From Gymnorhina tibicen (lineage: Eukaryota; Chordata; Aves; Passeriformes; Artamidae), in contig VXAZ01008180.1 in the NCBI GenBank assembly GCA_013399875.1, forward strand, positions 1 through 64,000: 64,000 nucleotides of DNA, read 5' to 3'. How positions within the stretch are numbered: position 1 is the first letter of the stretch; the number at the start of each line of letters is the position of its first letter. Below, piece after piece: positions 13,201-26,900 of the stretch. A model generated the notes under the pieces. It was not told the DNA's origin. It saw only the letters and a list, made by a program, of their open reading frames with translations, and searched no databases. A program made the position numbers and the translations under genes.

Positions 13201-14822
13201 GACTTTTCACAAGGGCATGTAAGGACAGGACAAGGGAAATGATTTTAAAGCGAAGAAGGTAGATTTAGATTAGTTATAAGGAAGAAATTTTTCATTATGA
13301 GAGTGGTGAGGCACTGAAACAGATTGCCCAGAGAAGTTACCCAATCCCTGCAAGTGTTCAAAGCCAGCTTGGATGGGGCTTTGAGCAACCTGGTCTAGTG
13401 GAAGGTGTCCCCACTTATGGCAGAGAAGTTGGAAAAGATGATCTGTAAGATCCCTTCCAACCCAACCCATTCTAGGGTTCTGTGATTAGTAAATCTCTTT
13501 CAACACCCAGTTTAGGTCAGAACACAGTCCATGAGTTTCCATCTGATCTTTGGTGAGAAATGCAATAACTTACATTCTTCAGCTTCTGCTAATATGAATG
13601 AACACACCTGGGTGAGGAAACTTGCCTGGTCTGAATCACTCGAAACTAGGACAGAAGAAAGAAAAACACTTCAACATAAGTGACCTTTGCTATGCTAGGA
13701 TTGCAAGCATCATGTTTCTCTCTTCCTTAAATGCAACTGGCTGCAGTGAGCCCTCTTTTCCAATGCACTGAGAGCTTCCACACCTCCTACGGAACTCAAG
13801 GTGGACTGTGGAGGTTTGAAAACACAATGTCCCACCTTCAGTGCCCAGAATTCGGGTTCCTCTGCCCAGACAAGGCTACAGCATTATTGCTCCTTCACAG
13901 GTTCCTCATAAAGAGCATTCTGAATTCACAGCTCATCTTTTTCTTCCCTGTGATTAATTATTTAATATTGTATTGCTGTTTCTACAGACATTTAAATCCT
14001 TTCAGGGAAACAGAGCCCCAGAGGATCCTGTATGAAAGCACCATGATGGCGTGTAGTTGCATCACTTCTGAACAACATTGGTTGACAAACAACAACATTC
14101 CCTAGATACAGAAGGTTTTCAAAGCAGCACATAGGAACAACTGTGCCTTTTTTCAGTTGAAATTGCAGTGGTGTGACTAACCTTCCCGCTCTCCTTGGAC
14201 ACAATCAACCCATGAATTCAGCCAATATTGCCAGACACTGGGCTTCAGCAAGGACCCAGACATCTGGAGAACTTTTACCAGTAATACGGTGAGGGCCAGA
14301 AGACAAGCCAACTTCCCTGTCGTGCACGGCGCAGACAGCAAAACAGCGGTGTAAAAGGGAGTGGAAAACCTTGCCCTACCAAAAGCAGTTGCACAGTGAA
14401 TCTTTGCATGAAGGCTGGCTAGGAAGACAAGCACAGTCAACAGTGAGCGAGATCTGTAAACAAGACACTCCCTAGTGGTATTCAATGCAGAGTGCTGGGC
14501 ACAGTTCATCTGCCCGTACTGATCCATGCTTGCCGTGTAGCGCGGAGAGTGAAGAACGAATAGGGAGTACATCTGTTAGCTTCCCTCTGGGTCTTTCAGT
14601 GATGTGCTTCTTGAGCCATTCCCTCCTCTTCCTCCTCCTCTCTGATGCTCAGCAACTGTGACTGTCCCTCAGGGCAGCAATGCTCAGCATGAAGTTCAAA
14701 GTCCTTCCTATTAAATGGGAAGAGTAAGATTGATGTGGCCTGAACTACCCAGGAGACAGATTGTACCCAGGGATTAAGAACCACACAACTGTGTCAATCT
14801 TCCACTCCCTCCCCACTCTCTG
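10254..14822 (-). other. HEG1: Probable HEG1 3' UTR (extent uncertain)
   Basis: The HEG1 stop codon is at 14825-14823 and transcription continues leftward. Poly(A) signals on the minus strand include ATTAAA at 13966-13961 and AATAAA at 11459-11454, 11045-11040 and 10259-10254. Mammalian HEG1 has a 3' UTR of several kilobases, so the distal signals are plausible, but the true end cannot be chosen from sequence alone. A sense-to-plus CR1 copy lies inside this interval. Confidence 0.45.
12860..13487 (+). mobile_element. CR1 LINE, 5'-truncated 3' end
   Basis: The left part still reads like the end of the CR1 reverse-transcriptase frame (about 12860-12950, [14 protein letters not shown] in broken frames). 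It passes into the usual CR1 tail, including the phrase GGTTGGAAAAGATGATCTGTAAG-like just before the end, then TTCCAACCCAACCCATTC and TTCTGTGATTAG. That 3' structure is characteristic of bird CR1 elements. The copy is truncated and carries indels, so it is inactive. It lies antisense to HEG1. Confidence 0.88.
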
Positions 14823-14972
14823 CTAAAAATAGTCTCTTCTTCTGGTTTCGTCACTAATGAAGGACGGATTGTATTGTCCAGGGTAGATGCACGAATGTCG
14901 AGATCCAGGCAAACCAGTGTAGGGAGGATAAAGTCCATTTCTTTCCAGTTCAGGATTTCTCAGTCCAGTTGG
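14823..14972 (-). CDS. HEG1: HEG1 exon 21 (coding part): KRIT1-binding C-terminus and stop
   Basis: 150 nt, phase 0, residues 1789-1837 plus TAG. The acceptor follows TTTGCTAATACAG. It encodes [20 protein letters not shown] and ends [13 protein letters not shown]. In mammals the C-terminal Tyr-Phe docks on the FERM domain of KRIT1 (CCM1). The exon continues into the 3' UTR. Confidence 0.98.
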   Translation of the reverse strand, partial: PTGLRNPELERNGLYPPYTGLPGSRHSCIYPGQYNPSFISDETRRRDYF

Positions 14973-17900
14973 CTGTATTAGCAAAAAAAGTTAAATAAAA
15001 AGGGTCTTATTCTCACACTCAAATCCTCCTTCAGGCACACCCTTACCACATTTCCTTGTTGTTAGTTCAGTAGCTAGAAGGAACAATGGGATCTCTAATG
15101 ATCTCTATAATCCAGAATGATTTTTGCTGTATTGCCCGAAGGGATTATTATGATGAAATCCAATTTTGACATCTGGCCAATGAACAGACTTGAAGTTTAC
15201 CTGACTCTACCACATGCAGTCTAGGTACACAGTTAGTTTTTTATTAAAAAAAAAAATCAACTGCTGACCTCAAGTATTGAAACAATTCTCATAAAAAGGA
15301 TATCATCCCAGAGCCATCCTTAAAGGAAACAATTCTAGAACGTCAGTCTCCTGCTTTCAGTATTACCTGGGAACACTTCTCTCCCCATGTACCATAGGTA
15401 CCTCCTCTCCCAACTTGAATTATATGTCAAATACAAAACCATCTGACCTTCCTTTCTCTTCCCTTCTTGTAACTAAGTAAATCTCCTGGGGACACTGGAT
15501 GGAGGAACACTGATGTCTAAGATTAAGACTGTACAATCCTTTCACCCAGTGAATGACATGAAGCCACTTGGTCTGATCTTTTACAGAGCAGATCCATTCA
15601 AAGCCCTCATCACCTACTGCTTGCTAAAAAGTTACGCTTTCTAGTTCCCAGTATAATAAGAGTCTTAAAAAAAAACTAATTAGGAAATGCATTTTCATTT
15701 TCAAATATCTCATTCTTAGTTGAAGCATGAAGGAAGATGATTTGCCTCCATGCTGTACAACCCAGTAAATTTGCTTACTGGAAAACTTAAAATGTAAGCC
15801 AGGAAAATAGTAATGCTCTCTGCTCTGGAAAGTAAGGAGTCCAGAATGTGTGGTTTGGGTGAAATCCTGCGACCTTCACTCACATGAGTAACCCACACAC
15901 ACGTTAAGTACACGTTGCTGAAAATGAGTGACAGACGATACAGCAGCACCACAGCTTGGATACAGACCTTAGCTGATGGTACCAACCATGACATAAAGTC
16001 TTGTGCTTGGGTCTTTCTGTGCCCTACAGAATCTATTACTCCTTATTTCCTCAGAGCTGAAGGGATGCTCCTTATGTACCCTGGAGAGGGAAGGAATGGA
16101 AGAAAAGGGGGCCCTGAGTGACCAGCATCTTCCTGTTTCGGGGCAAAGTTCCCCAGACAGAGGTTTCAACCTTCCACTTCATCAGTGAAGGTGGACAGGA
16201 GAAAACTGCCTACAGGGAACCCTAGCACTCTGTCCAGAAACTTTAACTGTCCATCTCTACTCTAGGATTGGGCTTTTTGGGTATTTTTACCAAAATATTC
16301 CTACACATTTCCTAAGCATTCTTCCTAATGACATCTCTTCGTGATATTCACCACGGGTAACAGCTAGAGCCCATAGGACTCCTGCTGCTTTGCTAAGGAA
16401 GACCTTTGCTTTGCCCTTTTATCTTGCAGGAAAGGGATCCGCACTTCCATAAAAAAAGGAATCTCTCTTTCCCGTATGAGGCACAAAGGGTTAAAAGGTA
16501 AGCTACGGATAGATACCGAATAATACACATCTGTCATCTGCAACAGGTTCTTGGTGCTTCCATTCTCCTGCATCTCGATGGTCTCTCTGCCCCACTCCTG
16601 TGCCCGGGGATTCTTCGGGTATTCAGCATAAGGTGACATCTGGAAATCCCCACTCTTGAAAATCAGTTTACTTATGTCATTTTTATTCTTCCTGTTTATA
16701 AAAAAATGAGGGAAAGTGAAAACTTACAACTTATCTTGCTATCTTGTATGCACTTCTGACACGATCTCAGGAGAGATCATTACTTGATGTTATGAATCTT
16801 GACTGGGAACAAAGATCACTTCAGAAGGACTACAGTCCAGTCTTCTGCTCTGAAGCCAAGTCAGATATGAAATCAGATCATGCAACTCAGGGCGTTATCT
16901 GGTGGGATTTGAAATCTCCATTGATAGTGATGGCAACCTCCCTGAGCAACCTATTCCACTGCCTTACTATTCTCTTGGTGAAACAACTTTTCCCTACATT
17001 CAGTTTGAATCCCTCCTGTTCCAGCTTGTTCCAGCTATGCCCCTTGTCTCTTAAAAACATGTGTGTTCATCTAAGTCAATGAAAAAATTGTGGAAATTGA
17101 GGGAAAAAAAGTATAGGAGCCCCCATGCTATTAATTATAGCACTTGTAGGCACTATGTTAATTCCTAAGGAGGAAGACCTGCAAGGAGCTAGCCTGAGTG
17201 ACACAAAATGTCCCTCCAGGACCATAATGTTAAATGAGTGGACTTTGGAGACACTTCCAGTTCAAAGCAGACTATCCTCCAGGAAGTCACGTAAGCTGCC
17301 AAAGGCCAGGACTCATGAGAACGTCAGTCCATCCCGGTGGAGATCTGCAGTGTGGGGCCTGGAGCTGTACTGGCCACCTCATCTCCTGGCTGGGGTTTGC
17401 TGGCATCCCCTGGACTGTGCCAACCAAACCACTGCCATGTCTATATTGCTGACAAATCCAGCTTCCAACTTTGTCAGAGAGCTTTGAAATCCTAGATTTG
17501 GGGACTGGAATGGCGGGGAGAGGGTGTTACTGCAAGGCATCCCTTTTCAGATTACATAAACCACGAAACAGCTTCCTTGGCAAGCACATCTTGCCCAAAG
17601 CTACCTGCTGGTACGGGAACTAGGTGTGTTTGTGTGTGTGTGTCCGAGAGGGAGAGACAGACTGAGAGCACATGCAGGACTTGCCCATAAAGGTAATTGA
17701 AAATAGCCTTAAATACACTCAAACACCACTTCGAGCAATGGCAAGTAACCTCTCTTGTTGCCTAAACTTCTCCTTTCTACTTAGCTTGCACTTTCAGAGT
17801 CTGCTTCCTGGCTTCAGAGCCTTACAGCTCTGCGTGGGAAGGACTCCTTTGCCTCTCCATCCTTCGGGGACATGGTTCCCAGGTGTATCTTTAAGAGACA

Positions 17901-20900
17901 CCCAGTTCAGTTGTTTGGCCTGGCTGCTGGGGGAAAAAAAAAAAGATATGCCTGAAATGAAAGCACGATGTGATACTTCAGTATCTCTGATTAACCCACT
18001 TGCTTAGCTTATGTTTTCACCTATGTTTTGGTCCTTAGCTATCCTAGGTTTTCACCTATGTTTTTAGTCCTTCAGAGTTCACACTGAGTGTGGTGCAATC
18101 CACTGGGAGGATACCCTGGATGAGCTGGCCCTGGCAGTGGTACCTACCGGCAGCAGGTGACGATCAGTGCTATGCCCATCATCAGCAGCAGTCCCCCTCC
18201 TGCAGCTGCAATCACCACCGTGATGAGCTGATACGCTACAGACGGGAGAGACAGACTCAGAAACCCCAGTGTAACACATCCACAGTCCCCATGCAAAGGG
18301 ATTAACTGTTTATTTCCCACCTTCCCCCTGCTCTGTAAGCAATACTGCTTTAAATTTTCAAGTGAAATAGAAGCAAGTTCTTGTTTCCCTAAGGAATAGG
18401 TTCCCTTCACTGATAGATCAGAATGATTCAAGTGGTATTTAATGGATTCACCTTCAAATATCTTGCTTCCAGAGTGCCCACTATATGTGCTATCCTGACA
18501 GACTATACAGGGAAAGGAGATGATCTTTCCTTAGGAAGTAGCATTAAGTCAATTTTGTCAAAGAAGGTCCACAAAATGACTTGCAACAGAAAATGAAGAA
18601 ACAAAAAACACCGACAAAAGTTGCATGTACCTACTGCATTTTAGACACAATCACTTGTAATTACTTGTTTCAAATGTCCCATTTCAGACACTGTGGAAAA
18701 TAAAAGAAATGGAATTTGGTACTCACGGTTTCCGCAGTTGAATCCACCCAAGCCAAAGGGGCAGCTGGGAACAGAGAACAACAGGGAGTTTCAGCGGCTC
18801 AGTTGTGCCGACAGGTCACCAGAACAAGGATGGCGGGGTAGGAGGAGGGCAGAACAATCACCATACCTCACACAGGTCTCGTTTTCCAGCTTATATCCAT
18901 CTTCACAGGCTGAAACCAGAGAGAAGGGCCGTGAGCACCGCGTAGTGGAGCCGGGAGGGATTTCCCACCGCCGCTTCCCAGGGCAGCCTCACCTCCACCA
19001 CCCCAGGGGCCCGCCCGCCCCGCGGCTGCACGGCAGGAATGCGATGCGCTCCGATGGGACGCTGGATGTCCTCTGGTTTAGGCAAAACATCGTGCACTTA
19101 AATTCGCCTCCCGCTGGCTTTAATGGAGCCATTTCAGGGCTTCCAGGCAGAGCCAGCCCAGAGCCTGGCACAGGGAGGGCTGCTGGCAATGTAATTCCCA
19201 GCGGAGCTTCTTATTGCCCAAATGAAAACTCACTGCACACTTGTACTGCTTCCCACAAAACAGCGATGTAAAAAATCTGCTAGTGCCTCCAGTTTTCATT
19301 TTGAAAGCCCGTTTGAACAGTGCTACTTTAGCATTGGTGCATGTTATTAATTACTTTAAAACGTTAGTACTTTAACAAGACGTTATGCAAACACAGTCAG
19401 GGTAACCCAAAGCTAATGTTTTTTTCTCATGTCACCTTCTCTTCTGATCTTTCAAATTTGCAGCTCAATCAAATTTTGAGGTATCATATTTTACTATACA
19501 ATAGAAATTGAATTTATTAGATCTAAATAATCCAGAAAACCACTACGTGCAAAATGTTGGTGAAAAACTGAAACCATCACTTCAAAAATAAAATTATTTC
19601 TGCGCTTATGGACAACTATCCGAAATTATCCGAGGAAATTATGCTACCCTTCTGATGAACGGCAAAGGGGATGATACAATGGATACACAATTATAAGGTT
19701 CAAATTACTGACAAGAACACTGCTTTTCTCAGCAACAGCCCCAGCAGAGCTCTTGCAGATCTGCTGCCTTTCACAGAGGCAGCGAAGGTGGTCACTCAGA
19801 CAGAGTGACTTTGGGCAGAGGGACAAACCCGGGCCAGCACAGGCAGCAGCCCTTGGGGGTCTGCAAGACATCACCTGAGAGTCTGGGAAACCCCTGTAGC
19901 ACATTCCATAGGGAACTGTTAAACGAAAACAAAAAAGGTCATGGATTTTCTCCCCCCCCTCAAGAACTATGTGCTGTCACAGAATTTCCCTGAATTTAAT
20001 TCCAGTTTCAAATCAAATAGTTGGACTGGAACTACATTTTAGAGAAACACACAAGACTGATTTTAATATTTTCAGTGACAGACAATCAACCACAGCCCTG
20101 GGGCAGATGCTCACAAAGTTAATTTTCCTCAGCCATTAAAAACATTCACCTTCTTTCTGGTCTGAATTACCCCAGTGTCAAATTCCAGACTTCGGATGTT
20201 TGCTTATTAAATTGGAAAAGGTTATGTGATCAGGTTTCTCCTCACCATCACCAAATCACTCCTTTATCTTTAATAAAGCCAAGGCCACTGAGATCTTTGA
20301 GTCTCCCTAATTATTGCAGCTTTTTTCTGAATGCTCACAGGTTCTCTTTGACCCTTTTGATTTATGGTTCCTGGAAATAGACGTTGAAAACCCAGGGATA
20401 ACAAAATTTCCCATCTTCTGCCTGCCTCACATCCTCAGGATGTGTGGACACGGAAGGGTGCTGCACTCACATCACTTCTGTGCCTGTAGACACAGACTCG
20501 CTGTAGCAATTGGCACCAGCGATGATGGTGGGGCTGATGTCCACGATACCTGGTCTTGCACACCTTTCTCTGCCCTATATAGCCCCACTACTCCTTCACC
20601 ACCTCCCTCACTCCATTTATTCTGCCAGAGCTGGGGATCAGGAGGGTGAAGCTCATTACACAGCCCCCCCACCGCACCTCACTGTGATGCACTTTGTACT
20701 GAATATATTTTTCTCTCTCTCAGATGATTTTTTTTGCAGTAAAGGAAGAGACCAGAGGTAACTGTGAAAGAGTTAAGAGCCTCAGTCAACAAGCAGCCAG
20801 GGCGATCATAGTAAATCCCAAAGGATCCTTGCCTGGCTCATTCATCTCACTGAGGCATTAGCAAAGGGAGACTGGATGGGTTACTCCTTTCACTTGCTGA

Positions 20901-23900
20901 CAAAAGCAGACTGAAAACATTATGGAGTGAATGTTCTGCCAGAGTGAACCACAGGATCAGGCAGAAAAGTGCAGTGGAAGGGAGGGAGGCATCCCCTCAC
21001 AGCTCACTGGGGTTGCCTTCTGCAATGAGCACAGCAGCCCCGTGTGTCCCAGCCCCAGCCCCAGCCCCAGCCCACCGCCTGCACGCTGGGAAGGCCTCAG
21101 GAGCGGGCAGGCAGGTGCTGGAGCCCACCCTAAGCTCAGCCCTAGCCCAGTAATGTGTGTGGGCACATACACCTTGAGCAGTTTCAAAGCTGGAGCTGTG
21201 CCATAGGCACGAGCAGCCTCGGGACCTCGCTGGCACACAGCTCTCGGGTCAGGAGGGTATCGGAGCAGTAAAGAGGAAAAGCAAGATCCTGAATATGCAT
21301 TTCCCTGCCTTACTTAAAAAACTTGGTGCTTATATATTTTCCTCTCCTCACCGTGTCTTTTCCTGCCACTTTGCTTTCTCCTTTGGCATCTTTCCTGCTC
21401 CTTTGAACACATTCCCAGGAGAGCTCTCACTGTCACACTCACTTGGCAAGATTTCAAACACAAGCAGGGAACAGAGGAAAGGCCTGAGTGTCAGGGGCCA
21501 AGCAAAGATATCAAGCTGTGCACTCCAACCTAGGATTCCTTTGCCTTTCCCTTCCCAAAAGACACTCAGGGGTCTCTTCGGAAACCTGCTTTGCTGCTCC
21601 TTGCTTCATTCCAGAAACACTCTGTACTAGTAAAAATAGCATGCCCTTGAAAAGCTGGCACATTGGGTTTGTTGCTCTGTTACTGAAATAGCCCTGAAGA
21701 TACTGAGAAGTTTGAAAATCAGCAGTGACCCAGAGACACTGAACAGCACAGCAAGAGGCACCATGGCCAACATGTTGGAACTCCTGTGGCTCGGAGACCC
21801 AACCCTCCCCTGGTCCATGCTTTTTCAAGCATGTCCCTGAGGACAGATGCTACAAGGAGGACAGAACAAACCCTGTGGGTCAGGGCAGCCAATTCTCCCA
21901 GCCTTCCCACGGGGGAGACCGGACAGGGCAGCACAATAGCCATTTCCCTCTTTGCAAATACTATAATTGGAGCTACTACACCACATTTTCACAGCCCACA
22001 ATGAGGGTCGGATGCTCACGAGACCTTGGTTCCTGTTTAGGCACTAAAAGGGCAGAGGTTTTCAAAGAGGCTGGTACATTGTATGCTATATTTATCAGCA
22101 AAATAGCCCTAAATATCAAATGGGGACCATAGCCTGGCTTTTGGAAAAGCCTTTAAAAATCCCAACCACCTGGCTTGCCCAGATGGGCACAAGTGATAAT
22201 GAAAATCTAGTATTTGCCAGGGAGTGGCACCATGCAGTCAGTGCTGCCCTCACGTCTCTGCCCTACAGCCTAAATCCCACATGAACCCTGTCCCTCAGAT
22301 ACTCTCAATCTGATCAATAAGATGTTTCCTACCAACAGCAGTGAGATGGAGGTGCAATTGAGTCCTCACTGTTTACAGACAAGGTTTTTATATTTTCCAC
22401 AGCAAACAAGTTTCACAAGTATGGAGTAATCACATGTACAGGATCTTACATCTCTTAGCCCTCTGCAGCCATCACATCCAAGTACCTCACAGCCTTTCAG
22501 GTATTTCTCTTCACTGCTTGGCAAGAGACACGAACAAGACAAATGGAGTAACTTTCCCTGGGTTCCCACTTGTCCATGATGGAACAAGAATTGGGTAAAA
22601 ACCTCCCAAGTTTCAGCTCAGCTCCTCACTCACTACATAAGCCCCTCTGACTCTCCAGGACTGGTGGAGGTGCTCAATATTGTCCAAAAGAAATCCTTCC
22701 TCCAACATACAAGATGAGGGGAAGGAAGGAAAACACAAAGGGCAAGGTTTTGTCACAAAGGAGCCACAGAGTGAAGGAGAGGCAGGACCATGACCTGGCA
22801 TGCATAGATGCCCATCTCTGAGCTGTCCCTCCCAGAGTCTGTAGCACATGAGTTATTTCCAGGCACATTTTTCTCACTCTCAGATTTGGAACCGACAAAA
22901 CATCTCCTCCTATTTCAAGAGCAACCCAGCAGGCAGTGCCAGAAGCAATATATAACCACCACTGCAATTGTTACTGATATATCATCAGAAAACTGCACTT
23001 CTTAAGAAGCCCTACAGCAACCACAAACTAGGGAATGGACACCCTGATCCTACAGAAGTAATTTGAACACTGGCATGCAAACACTTTGTTTAAAATGCAG
23101 CAAAACCAGATTTGTTGATCTCAGGAGTAGCTAAAAAAATAATGCAATCTTTAAGCTTAAAATTTCTATTTGGAACCCAGCTGAAAAATAAATTCATAAT
23201 CATTTTCAGACACAAATTTTTAAAATACTGATGATGTATTAATATAAGCTTGTGATTTTAAAGCACTTCCCCTAAGTTCACTGAGAGTTCAGACAAAATC
23301 AAAACAGGCAGAGACACACGTCATTTCTGCTCTGTGCCACTGAATTGGAGCCCAAAGCAGCCAAGCCCTCTTCTCCCTCTCTTCAATCACTGTTACTCAC
23401 AGCACGCTCCAGAAAGACATAATATTATTCCTAGAGAGAGACTGTATCCTCAGCAGCTGCTGAAAAGCCCCCTAACTAAATAAGAGAAACTTGAGCTGCT
23501 AATATTTATTCATAATATTGAGGGTTTTGCATGCACACAACTACATGCACACACTCACTTCCCCTGGAACAAAAACTTTAAGGAAAATTCAGGCAAAATA
23601 CACCACATAAAGAGCGATACCTCTGCAGGAGTGGTCCATCTTGTTGTATTTGAAGTACCCGCTTTTGCACTGGCAGAGCGCGACTCCATCAAAGTCGGTG
23701 CATTCTGAAGTTTCCTTGTCACATTCAGGGTCTTTCTGTCTGCACAAGCTGCCAACTGTTGGATTGGAAAGAGGTGGCCAACATCAGCATGGTTCTCTCT
23801 GAACCCACCCTTATGCACATTTGCCTTCCCTGGGCACCCCATTCAGCTGAGGCGCTGCTTTGATCTCTTCTTTTTTTTCTTTTTAGTAATATTTGTTCCA

Positions 23901-26900
23901 CTGGGAGAGAGTCGACGTTACCCTATGTCACCATTTCTTGTGTACCTACCACCAGCTGTACAGGCAAATAGAGCAGGTGAATAATAAATGTTTCAGTTCG
24001 GAAGCAGAAGGGGAAACGAAAAAGAGAAATCTGGTTTGGCTCAAGCTCAAACGCATTCATCCCCTGACACAGTTCAACAAATCAGTTTTTAAGTTTATAT
24101 CAAGCAAAACATTTTGCTCAGACCAAACCAATTCTTTTCCATTTCAGTATTAAGCACTGGGTTTTTTCATTTTTCAAACAAAAAATTTGTACTTTCATTT
24201 ACATTACTTTGAAGCAGTGTTTTAATTTAGCAAGTCAGACTTGTTACAATGAGCATTCAGCAAAACTGTGGATAAATGATGGAAATTGTGACATCAAATT
24301 TACATTTTTTACTGGGAGGTCAGACTAAATGGAATGAATAAATATTTGTGAGAAATAGGATTTTATGGAAAATATGTCACGCATTTGGCACCCTCCTTTT
24401 ATAAACCTCTCCTTGCTAGATCAAATTTTTTTTTTAATCTGACGTCTTTTTTTTTTAGGTACTTACACAAGAATATAATTTGTTTCTTATTCCGCTTATT
24501 TCAAGTTAGAAGTTCACTTTACAGAAGCCTTGTATCAGAGGTAATAGGTAGGTATAATCTAAGCAGGTTTACCCAAATAATTTAATGCAATCCATGGGCA
24601 GAGTGTGGCTTTAAAATACAGCACACTGCAATAAAAGCACACGCTAAACTTCTCATCTTCTCATCTGCATGTTTACTCTGCCAAAACGACACCAGGGGCT
24701 TCCCACTAAACCCAGGCTAAGCGTCGCCACCTTTCATCCTCCTCGAGGCCAAACCTTAAAGCCTTGAACCCAAAAGTCACATGACTCCACGTGCAGCAGT
24801 TTCCTTGCAGGAAACTCTTTCATGGATCGTGAGGTACCTCTCACAGCTAAATCTCCTCTGTCGCTCCCTCCGGAAGTGAGAACTGGGAGATGCCAGGGCA
24901 CAGCACTGAGGTCCATCTGGAGAAGGTCATGCACAACACTGGTGTCCCTCTCCACATCTTTCTGTGCTGTATCCACATTTCCCTCTAGCAGACAGAGGAT
25001 TCAGTACAGAAATTGAAAGGTCTTAATTGTGAACCGTTTTACAACCTGCAACACTGAAATTGTCAGGCAGGAGAGCAGAGCTCACCGCGCAGCCTCCAGC
25101 AGCTCTAATCGAGTTCACTGGCGGGGTTTTGTCTCTTGGCTTTCACACCATTTCCCTGGCTCCCGGCCGTGTGTGTGGAATTAAGACTTATGGTTTTTTG
25201 ATCTGGCTGGGCCTGGTGTCACATCCCAGAGATGAAAGGCTGCCCTACAATGCCTCTAATCCTGTGCTGCGCAATATTTTCACAGAGAGGCAGATTTCTC
25301 ACACATGTGGCAAAGATAAGGCTCGGTATCTGCATCCCTTTTGTACTGTGAGGTTCTTAAGATGACTCCCATTTAAGTAAGATAAAAAGATTCAGAGGGA
25401 TTTTTTTCAAATGGCAAAATGTCCTCCCCCTGTTATAAAAGGAGCCAAATAAAACATCCCTTTCCCCCTCCTGCCACAGTCCCTCCAGATGCTATTTACC
25501 TCTGTGGAGTGATTTCAGGCTGGAGATGAACTGGCAGGCTTCAGTGGGGGATTTGCAAGCTCGAATGTAGCTTTTCACACTGCTGATAACATCGTAGAAA
25601 GTCACATTGGATGCTAAAGAGAACGTGGATTGCACTGAAACATGCACAAAATTTGCCTCCCTAACAAAAAACAAAACAAAACAGCCCTGAGTATCACGGG
25701 TCAGTCTAATGTCATCATTAGCACCTTATACATAGGACTGTTATTAACATGAGTGATGCTTATCACAGACACAGCATTACAGGCACACTGAAAGAGCCCT
25801 GCACTGTAAAAGACCTTAAAACCAGGACTAACCAGCACACAGAGAGGAGAATATGAGGCTGGAAGGGATGCTGGTAGCTCGCTTTGGAACCAGCCATAAA
25901 TCCCTCCTGGGCAGCCCATCTCCAAGCTGCTCAGATCAGGAGGAGAGTACCAGGTGAGCCAGGCAAGCTGGTCAGGCATTCCTCATGCCCTGTACCACTG
26001 CCAGGCCGGACTGTATCAAGCCCAGCACTGACTCAAAATGCAGAGTGTGGATCTCAAGTTGAAGATCCCAAATGCTCAAGTTTCTCATTCTTCCCCTGGT
26101 AGCCTTAGCCTTACCTGCTTGCCTTAACTGTGGAATGGTGGTATCCTGGCAAGCCTGACAGCGATGCATTGAGCTGCAAGGAAGGAGAGAACAGCTGTTA
26201 GTGCCCCAGGGGATGATGGAGGGAGGCAGCCCCACGGGATGTAGGGATGTAGCGTGGGACAGTCCTCCTGGGTCACTGACACCATCCCCTGTGTTTCCCA
26301 GAGATGCCTGCTGAGACCAAGGGTGCTCTGAGCATCCCAGAGGTTCATCTGCTCAACAAGAGAGATGCACTGCCCTGTTGCCAGTAAGGGATGGACAAAG
26401 TCACCACTGCACAGCCTTGGACAAGAACAAAGACCTGGGGATTCTGACATGAGCATCTGCCTGTGGCCCCGCTGAATAATGACCACAAAGGTCAGGGACG
26501 AGCCAGATGTCAGCGGGGAGAGAGCCCCGTGCAAGGCCAACCTCAAAGCAGCCCCCTTGGAGACTGCAGATCTTCCAAGGAGCCTCCCTGACCCTGGATC
26601 TGTGCAGTTTGTATTTGTATTTACTCCCCAGCACAAGCTGTGCAGGCAGCATCACAGTGACTCCACCCAGCACCCCCCTCCTTCGGCGGCATCTCCAAAT
26701 CACCTGCTCCAAAGAGGAATAAAGTGCACTGGAATAAAGTGCAGCCAGCCCAGGAACACTAACAGGACGAACTTGTGCATGCAGTGACCTGGATAAAAAC
26801 TGCACAGAGATGTACCTATCCTCATCCCATGGGTCTTTTTGGAGCAACTGACGGCACAGCCTAGGGGGAAGCCAACATCCCGTCCAGCACTGGCTCTCAA

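Larger units (their letters stand above)
16692..18147 (-). other. HEG1: HEG1 intron 19
   Basis: 1456 bp. It holds a CR1-derived piece (about 16920-17055), a short GT repeat near 17623-17645 and an imperfect tandem duplication at about 18010-18075. No exon is seen. Confidence 0.75.
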
